From Dinghuibacter sp964544695 (GTDB lineage Bacteria > Bacteroidota > Bacteroidia > Chitinophagales > Chitinophagaceae), in assembly GCA_964544695.1 (NCBI GenBank), contig CAZJDB010000218.1:1-20182 (forward strand): a stretch of DNA of 20,182 nucleotides. The letters are read 5' to 3'. Below are positions 15,921 to 20,182 of the stretch, one piece after another (the first letter of the stretch is position 1; every line of letters starts with the position of its first letter). Under the pieces are notes generated by a model that was given only the letters and a program-made list of their open reading frames with translations, did not search any database and was not told where the DNA came from. The position numbers and the translations under genes are program-made.

Positions 15921-15937
15921 TGTGTACAAATTACACA
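15921..15937. promoter_or_regulatory. Operator 2 (TGTGTA-N5-TACACA) in the regulator-ligA intergenic region
   Basis: A perfect inverted repeat with spacer CAAAT, the same arms and spacing as operator 1. It lies 60 bases upstream of the Nudix regulator ATG. On the minus strand a TATAAT followed by a T-run (TATAATTTTTTT, 15919-15908) directly follows, a plausible but non-consensus promoter for the regulator. On the ligA side it ends 27 bases before the -7 box. Autoregulation of the regulator is the simplest reading. Confidence 0.72.
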
Positions 15938-15964
15938 TTAAAAATTTCAGGGGCTCGGGGGCTC

Positions 15965-15972
15965 TACCTTTG
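15965..15972 (+). promoter_or_regulatory. -7 promoter box of ligA
   Basis: TACCTTTG is a perfect match to the Bacteroidota -7 consensus TAnnTTTG, 19 bases ahead of the ligA ATG at 15992. The -33 region around 15945 is TTTC, a partial match. This predicts a very short leader and argues against the longer ligA reading frame starting at 15920. Confidence 0.7.
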
Positions 15973-15991
15973 GTTTTGCTACTATTCAGAC

Positions 15992-18070
15992 ATGGATAAC
16001 ACAAAGTATTATACCGACTTAACCGCTGAACTGCTGGGGCTTGCGCGCTCTTCCGGGGTGCCGTTCGATAGGATTGACGACCTCCGGGCCGTCCTACGCT
16101 TCCACGAGAACCGGTATTACATCCTCAACGACCCCCTGTTGGCCGATACGGAATACGATCAACTGTACAAGGCACTCGAGCACCTCGAGGCAGCGCATCC
16201 CGACAGCATCACGCCCGATTCCCCCACCCAGCGCGTGGCCAGGGAACTATCCAAGGATTTCCCCACGGTGGCACACCTGGTTCCCATGTTGTCGCTGGAA
16301 AATTCCTACAATGCCGACGACCTGATCGACTGGGACCGGAAGGCCCGGGAAGGGAGCGGGCTCGCCGCCCTGGAGTATTGTGTGGAACCTAAGTTCGACG
16401 GCGCCAGCATATCGCTGATCTATGACCAGGACTTGCTGGTCCGCGGGGCCACCCGGGGAGACGGGGTCAGCGGCGACGACATCACGGTCAATATCCGGCA
16501 GATCCGTTCCGTTCCCCTTTCGGCGGCCTTTTCACGGTTTGGAATCCAACAAATCGAAATCCGCGGAGAAGTGTTGATCAATAAAACCAATTTTAAAAAA
16601 TTTAACGACCAGCTCGCCGAACAAAACCTGCCGCCACTGGCGAATCCGCGGAACGCGGCGGCGGGCTCGCTGCGTATGAAGGATCCGGCCGAGGTCGGAC
16701 GCCGCAACCTGGAGGCATTCTTATACCATGTCAGCTATCTGACCGTTGTTCGCGATGCACATCCGCCTGCTACGCATTCTGGAATGTTGGACATGCTATG
16801 GGATTTGGGCTTCCGCAGTCCGCGCAACGAAAAACGAACTTTCACCGGCATTGCCGATGTTATTGCCTATTGCCACGAGTTCGAAAGCAAGCGCGACGAC
16901 CTGCCATATGAAATAGATGGTATGGTGGTCAAGGTAAATGACCTGGCCATCCAGGAAAAGTTGGGCATGACTACGCACCATCCGCGTTGGGCCATCGCCT
17001 ATAAATTCAAAGCGCGGCAAGGGACCAGCAAGTTGAGGCGCGTGGAATTTCAGGTTGGACGCACGGGGTCCATCACTCCCGTAGGCAAGATCGATCCCGT
17101 TTCCATAGGAGGCGTCACCGTTACTTCGGTGTCCCTGTTCAATGAAGAGGTGGTCCGCGAAAAAGATTTGAAGATCGGGGACAGTGTTTTGGTAGAAAGG
17201 GCCGGGGACGTCATCCCTTATATCGTCAAATCGTTACCCGAGGCCAGGGATGGATCCGAAAAGGACATCGACTTCCCCACCCATTGTCCCATTTGCGGAG
17301 ATGCCTTGTATAAACCCGAAGGGGAGGCCGTCTGGAGGTGTATCAACATCAACTGTCCGGCCCAGGTCGTAGAACGCATCATCCATTTCGTTTCCAAGGA
17401 CGCCATGGATATCCGCAGCCTGGGGGAAGCCAACGTAAGACGCTTCTATGAACTCGGCTGGCTGCCCGATGTTCCTGGCATTTATACCCTGCCCATGGAT
17501 AAAATTTCCGCGCTCGAAGGTTTTGGTAAAAAATCGGTCACCAACCTGCAAAATGCCATCGAGGCCAGCCATTCCCAGCCACTGCATCGTCTGATTTTCG
17601 CCCTGGGGATACGCTACGTAGGTGAAACGACGGCCAAGACCCTGGCCCAGACCGTTCACTACCTGATGGATTTCAAGGACCTGACCCTCGATCAATTGCT
17701 GGAGTTGGAGGACGTGGGACCCAAAGTAGCAGGCAGCATACACGAATTCTTTCACAACGCGGACAACCTCCACATGCTGCAGCGCCTGGAAGCGCTGGGC
17801 CTGAACCTGAAAAGCACCAATGCCACTCCCGCCTCCGGAAGCCTGCTCGACCGGACCTTTCTTTTTACGGGCACCCTCACCCGTATGACCCGTGGCGAAG
17901 CCGAGGCCCTGGTGGAACAAAACGGGGGAAAAATCCTGGGGTCGGTCAGCAGCAAGCTGAACTACCTGGTGGTGGGGGACGAGGCCGGATCCAAGCTGGA
18001 AAAAGCTAAAAAGATCAGCTCCATACGCATTCTGAACGAAGATGCATTTTTAGCGTTGATACATGGATGA
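15992..18070 (+). CDS. ligA: NAD-dependent DNA ligase LigA
   Basis: A 692-residue ligase sealing nicks in replication and repair with NAD+ as cofactor. Domains in order: Ia (YYILNDPLLADTEYDQLY, NMN/NAD binding), the adenylation domain with CVEPKFDGASISL (AMP-accepting Lys134 in KxDG), RGATRGDGVSGDD, IEIRGEV, NPRNAAAGSLR and YEIDGMVVKV, an OB fold (FQVGRTGSITPVGKI, ERAGDVIPYI), a Cys4 zinc finger (Cys432, 435, 450, 455), helix-hairpin-helix repeats (ALEGFGKKSV, LGIRYVGETTA, LEDVGPKVAGSI) and a C-terminal BRCT (about 617-692). All are complete and of normal length. The frame opens earlier at 15920, but that stretch covers operator 2 and the -7 box, so ATG 15992 is the start. It is divergent from the Nudix regulator. 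Confidence 0.97.
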   Translation: MDNTKYYTDLTAELLGLARSSGVPFDRIDDLRAVLRFHENRYYILNDPLLADTEYDQLYKALEHLEAAHPDSITPDSPTQRVARELSKDFPTVAHLVPMLSLENSYNADDLIDWDRKAREGSGLAALEYCVEPKFDGASISLIYDQDLLVRGATRGDGVSGDDITVNIRQIRSVPLSAAFSRFGIQQIEIRGEVLINKTNFKKFNDQLAEQNLPPLANPRNAAAGSLRMKDPAEVGRRNLEAFLYHVSYLTVVRDAHPPATHSGMLDMLWDLGFRSPRNEKRTFTGIADVIAYCHEFESKRDDLPYEIDGMVVKVNDLAIQEKLGMTTHHPRWAIAYKFKARQGTSKLRRVEFQVGRTGSITPVGKIDPVSIGGVTVTSVSLFNEEVVREKDLKIGDSVLVERAGDVIPYIVKSLPEARDGSEKDIDFPTHCPICGDALYKPEGEAVWRCININCPAQVVERIIHFVSKDAMDIRSLGEANVRRFYELGWLPDVPGIYTLPMDKISALEGFGKKSVTNLQNAIEASHSQPLHRLIFALGIRYVGETTAKTLAQTVHYLMDFKDLTLDQLLELEDVGPKVAGSIHEFFHNADNLHMLQRLEALGLNLKSTNATPASGSLLDRTFLFTGTLTRMTRGEAEALVEQNGGKILGSVSSKLNYLVVGDEAGSKLEKAKKISSIRILNEDAFLALIHG

Positions 18071-18074
18071 AACC

Positions 18075-18105
18075 TTGCAGGAAAGGAAACGGATTCGTAT
18101 CTTTA
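18075..18105 (+). promoter_or_regulatory. Promoter of the HNH-DUF2461 gene pair
   Basis: TTG (18075-18077), a 20-base spacer and TATCTTTA (18098-18105) fit the Bacteroidota -33/-7 arrangement, with one mismatch in the -7 box (final G is A). It lies just after the ligA stop codon and 18 bases before the ATG at 18124. The pair can thus be expressed independently of ligA, with readthrough from ligA still possible since no terminator is seen. Confidence 0.55.
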
Positions 18106-18123
18106 AATAGAAAAAGGAACATC

Positions 18124-18696
18124 ATGGTCAAAAAGATACCAGGCGAAATCTGGAAGCCTTTACAATTTGCCGGTTGGAAGGATATGCGCAAACAATACGC
18201 CATATCCAACTTGGGCAGGGCCTGTAGCTTTGCGGAATCCCTTACGGAGGACGGACAGTTGCTGAACGGCTCTATCACCACCGGCTACCGCACCCTGAAC
18301 CTGCATCGTCCGGGAAACAAGGGCACTATTTACATACACCGGGAAGTAGCCAGGTTGTTCCATACCAAAACCTCGCCCAAGCACCGGTTTGTCATTCATC
18401 TCAACCATAATAAGCTGGATAACAGTGCCAAAAACCTCCGCTGGGCTACCCTGGAGGAAATGAGCGCCCACCAGCAACTGAGTCCCGATAAGATTGCCTA
18501 CAAGCAAAGGCAGAAGGAAAAGGCCGCCCATTCCAAGGGACTCAAACTCACCGTTTCTCAGGTCAAAAGGATCAAGCAGACCCTTTCCGACCCGCATCGG
18601 AAGTTTACCTACCGGCAGTTGGCGGATAAGTACGGGGTGAGCGAAATGACCTTGTATCGCATCCGCAGCGGGGAAAACTGGAGTGGGGTTCAATGA
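18124..18696 (+). CDS. NUMOD4/HNH endonuclease-like protein with C-terminal helix-turn-helix
   Basis: A 190-residue protein resembling free-standing HNH homing endonucleases. An N-terminal NUMOD4 DNA-binding motif (about 7-35: EIWKPL...YAISNLGRACS) is followed by an HNH_3-type domain (about 70-117: YIHREVARLFH, VIHLNHNKLDNSAKNLRWAT, with His72, His92 and Asn104). The C-terminal 50 residues form a helix-turn-helix (LTVSQVKRIKQTL...YRQLADKYGVSEMTLYRI). The residue before the putative catalytic His92 is Ile, where a metal-binding Asp or Asn is common. No intron, intein or repeat flanks it. ATG 18124 is chosen because it fits the upstream promoter; an in-frame ATG at 18067 lies inside the end of ligA. 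The stop codon overlaps the start of the DUF2461 gene. Its cellular role is unknown. Confidence 0.82.
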   Translation: MVKKIPGEIWKPLQFAGWKDMRKQYAISNLGRACSFAESLTEDGQLLNGSITTGYRTLNLHRPGNKGTIYIHREVARLFHTKTSPKHRFVIHLNHNKLDNSAKNLRWATLEEMSAHQQLSPDKIAYKQRQKEKAAHSKGLKLTVSQVKRIKQTLSDPHRKFTYRQLADKYGVSEMTLYRIRSGENWSGVQ

Positions 18697-19364
18697 TTCA
18701 ACCGGCCACGCTTCAATTTCTGAAGCAACTCAAGAAAAATAACAATAAGCCTTGGTTCGACGGTCATCGCTCCGCCTATGAATCCGCGCGCGATGACTTC
18801 AACGGCTTTATTCAGCGCGTTCTGGATGCGTATTCGGTCAAGGACCCTGACCTGCGTTCGCTCAAGGCCAAGGATTGCGTTTTCCGCATCAACCGGGACA
18901 TCCGGTTTTCCAAGGATAAGACCCCCTATAAATCCAACTTCGGCGCCTCAATGATCCGGGGTGGAAAAAAGTCCATTTTCAGCGGGTATTATTTTCATTG
19001 TTCCCCCGGAGACAGTTTTGTAGGAGGGGGCCTTTGGATGCCCACCCCCCAGGACCTGAAGAAGGTCCGCCAGGAAATCGATTATTGCTGGGACGACTTC
19101 CGGAAAATCGTCCGCGCCAAGGCCTTCGTCACCCAATATGAGGACCTGGCCAGGGAAGAATATGCCCTCAGCAGCATGCCCAAAGGATACGAGCGGGACA
19201 ACCCCGCGGCCGAGTACCTGAAGCTGAAATGCTTTGTGGCTATGCGGCCCGTATCCGATGCGGAACTGACGTCCAAGGGTCTGCTTCCATCCGTTTTGAA
19301 GGCCTTCTCGGCCCTGCATCCCCTTTTGGCCTTCATGAACCGGGCCATCGAGCACGAGGCCTAG
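18693..19364 (+). CDS. DUF2461 (TIGR02453) family protein of unknown function
   Basis: A 223-residue protein, usual length for the family, with no signal peptide or membrane segment. Hallmarks are NNNKPWFDGHRSAYE near the N-terminus (residues 16-30) and CVFRINRDIRFSKDKTPYKS (62-81), the conserved FRI-RD-RFS-DK-PYK core, followed by a Gly-rich YYFHCSPGDSFVGGGLWMP. No enzymatic activity is established for the family as far as I know. The ATG overlaps the TGA of the HNH-like gene (ATGA), implying translational coupling and perhaps a shared task. The 3' end meets asd tail to tail, the two stop codons sharing CTAG. Confidence 0.93.
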   Translation: MIQPATLQFLKQLKKNNNKPWFDGHRSAYESARDDFNGFIQRVLDAYSVKDPDLRSLKAKDCVFRINRDIRFSKDKTPYKSNFGASMIRGGKKSIFSGYYFHCSPGDSFVGGGLWMPTPQDLKKVRQEIDYCWDDFRKIVRAKAFVTQYEDLAREEYALSSMPKGYERDNPAAEYLKLKCFVAMRPVSDAELTSKGLLPSVLKAFSALHPLLAFMNRAIEHEA

Positions 19365-20182
19365 AGCCACCCTTTCCCCGCGAGATATTCCGCTATCTGG
19401 ATCGCATTGGTCGCCGCGCCCTTCCTCAGGTTGTCCGACACCACCCACATATTGAGGGTATTTGGTTGCGATTCGTCGCGGCGCAGGCGGCCGACGAAGA
19501 CGTCGTCTTTTTCGTGTGCGTTCAGGGGCATGGGGTATTGGGCGTTTCCTGGATCGTCCACGACTTTTACACCTGGCGCCTTTGCCAGCAGGTTGCGTAC
19601 TTCTTCGAGTTCATATTCATTTTCAAACTCCACATTGACCGCCTCGCTGTGTCCGCCGACCACCGGAACGCGTACCGTCGTAGAGGTCACGCGAATCTCT
19701 GGGGCCCTTAATATCTTCCGCGTTTCGTTGACCAATTTCATTTCTTCCTTGGTGTAGCCGTTATCCAGGAAGACGTCGCAATGGGGAATGACGTTCATGT
19801 CTATGGTATACCTGTATGCCATATCCCCCTCTTTTCCCGCGCGCTCGTTGTAGAGCTGGTTCACCGCCTTCACACCTGTGCCCGTTACGCTTTGGTACGT
19901 AGATACGACGATGCGGCGTATGCCGTATTTTTTGTAGAGGGGATTCAGGGCGACGACCAATTGGATGGTCGAACAATTGGGATTGGCGATGATCTTGTCA
20001 TCCTTAGTCAGGGCATCGGCATTGATCTCGGGCACCACGAGCTTCTTGCCCGGATCCATGCGCCAGGCGGAGGAATTGTCGATGACCGTTGTGCCGGCTT
20101 GGGCAAACTTGGGGGCCCATTTCAGGGAAGTGCTTCCCCCGGCGGAAAAGATCGCGACATTGGGCTTTGCGGCGATGGCCGT
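19361..20182 (-). CDS. asd: Aspartate-semialdehyde dehydrogenase (5' end beyond right edge)
   Basis: 273 C-terminal residues of an enzyme of about 330; the NADP-binding N-terminus lies outside the window. It reduces aspartyl phosphate to aspartate semialdehyde with NADPH, the branch point to lysine/diaminopimelate, threonine and methionine. Visible family blocks: IFSAGGSTSLKWAP, VIDNSSAWRMDP, IIANPNCSTIQLV with the catalytic Cys (visible residue 70), STYQSVTGTGVKAV, VPVVGGHSEAVNVEF with the conserved His, and the end NMWVVSDNLRKGAATNAIQI. An internal ATG at 20059 is not the start, since the reading frame and family motifs continue without break to base 20182. It is convergent with the DUF2461 gene and overlaps it by four bases. 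Confidence 0.96.
   Translation of the reverse strand, partial: TAIAAKPNVAIFSAGGSTSLKWAPKFAQAGTTVIDNSSAWRMDPGKKLVVPEINADALTKDDKIIANPNCSTIQLVVALNPLYKKYGIRRIVVSTYQSVTGTGVKAVNQLYNERAGKEGDMAYRYTIDMNVIPHCDVFLDNGYTKEEMKLVNETRKILRAPEIRVTSTTVRVPVVGGHSEAVNVEFENEYELEEVRNLLAKAPGVKVVDDPGNAQYPMPLNAHEKDDVFVGRLRRDESQPNTLNMWVVSDNLRKGAATNAIQIAEYLAGKGWL

Noticed and set aside
15920..15991. Longer ligA start at ATG 15920.
   Set aside because: The added 24 codons cover operator 2 and the perfect -7 box; ATG 15992 gives a normal LigA N-terminus.
18067..18123. Earlier HNH start at ATG 18067 inside the end of ligA.
   Set aside because: It would place the promoter-like TTG-N20-TATCTTTA within the coding region; the extra residues are basic and not part of NUMOD4.
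18124..18696. Active mobile homing element inserted after ligA.
   Set aside because: No interrupted gene, intron, direct repeats or composition change is seen. The gene is tightly coupled to DUF2461, which suggests a resident gene.
19361..20059. asd starting at the internal ATG 20059 as a short 232-residue protein.
   Set aside because: Family motifs (SAGGSTS, DNSSAWR) continue in frame to the window edge, so the gene is cut by the window and not truncated.

Overview
The window looks like a chromosomal segment of a Bacteroidota bacterium, most likely of the Chitinophagaceae type (taxonomy is inference). The grounds are a SusC/SusD pair, a C-terminal type IX secretion (T9SS) sorting domain, Bacteroidota-style -7 boxes (TAnnTTTG) ahead of ligA and, less perfectly, other genes, and several lipoproteins with lipobox signal peptides. 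Base composition is moderately GC-rich and even by eye. No tRNA, rRNA, CRISPR array, insertion sequence or phage gene was seen.

Left block (1-4944, all minus strand): an outer-membrane biogenesis cluster read in the order uppS, bamA, then three OmpH/Skp-type periplasmic chaperone genes, the last cut by the window edge. UppS makes the undecaprenyl carrier lipid, BamA inserts outer-membrane barrels, and the OmpH proteins carry unfolded barrels to it.

Middle block (5022-15089, minus strand): a starch/alpha-glucan utilisation locus. It reads: a secreted GH13 alpha-amylase with a T9SS tail, SusC TonB-dependent transporter, SusD lipoprotein, a short SusE-like lipoprotein with one carbohydrate-binding module, and a SusF-like lipoprotein with three. 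A clear rho-independent terminator follows. Just upstream sits a Nudix-fold transcription regulator of the NrtR/AraR type (15123-15860). An identical inverted repeat, TGTGTA-N5-TACACA, stands in front of the amylase gene and in front of the regulator gene. I read these as the regulator's operators, giving a small self-contained circuit: regulator, its own site, and the amylase-susCDEF operon.

Right block (15992-20182): ligA (NAD-dependent DNA ligase) leaves divergently from the regulator. It is followed by a NUMOD4/HNH endonuclease-like gene with its own promoter, translationally coupled (ATGA overlap) to a DUF2461 gene. The convergent asd gene (aspartate-semialdehyde dehydrogenase, cut at its 5' end by the window) meets DUF2461 with both stop codons sharing one CTAG palindrome.

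Intergenic space is short. The largest gaps are about 130 bases (4050-4182, 12006-12141, 15861-15991), and each is described below. The most notable observation is the paired operators around a Nudix regulator whose Nudix box is degenerate. Next are the HNH-DUF2461 coupling and the SusG-like amylase exported by T9SS rather than as a lipoprotein.
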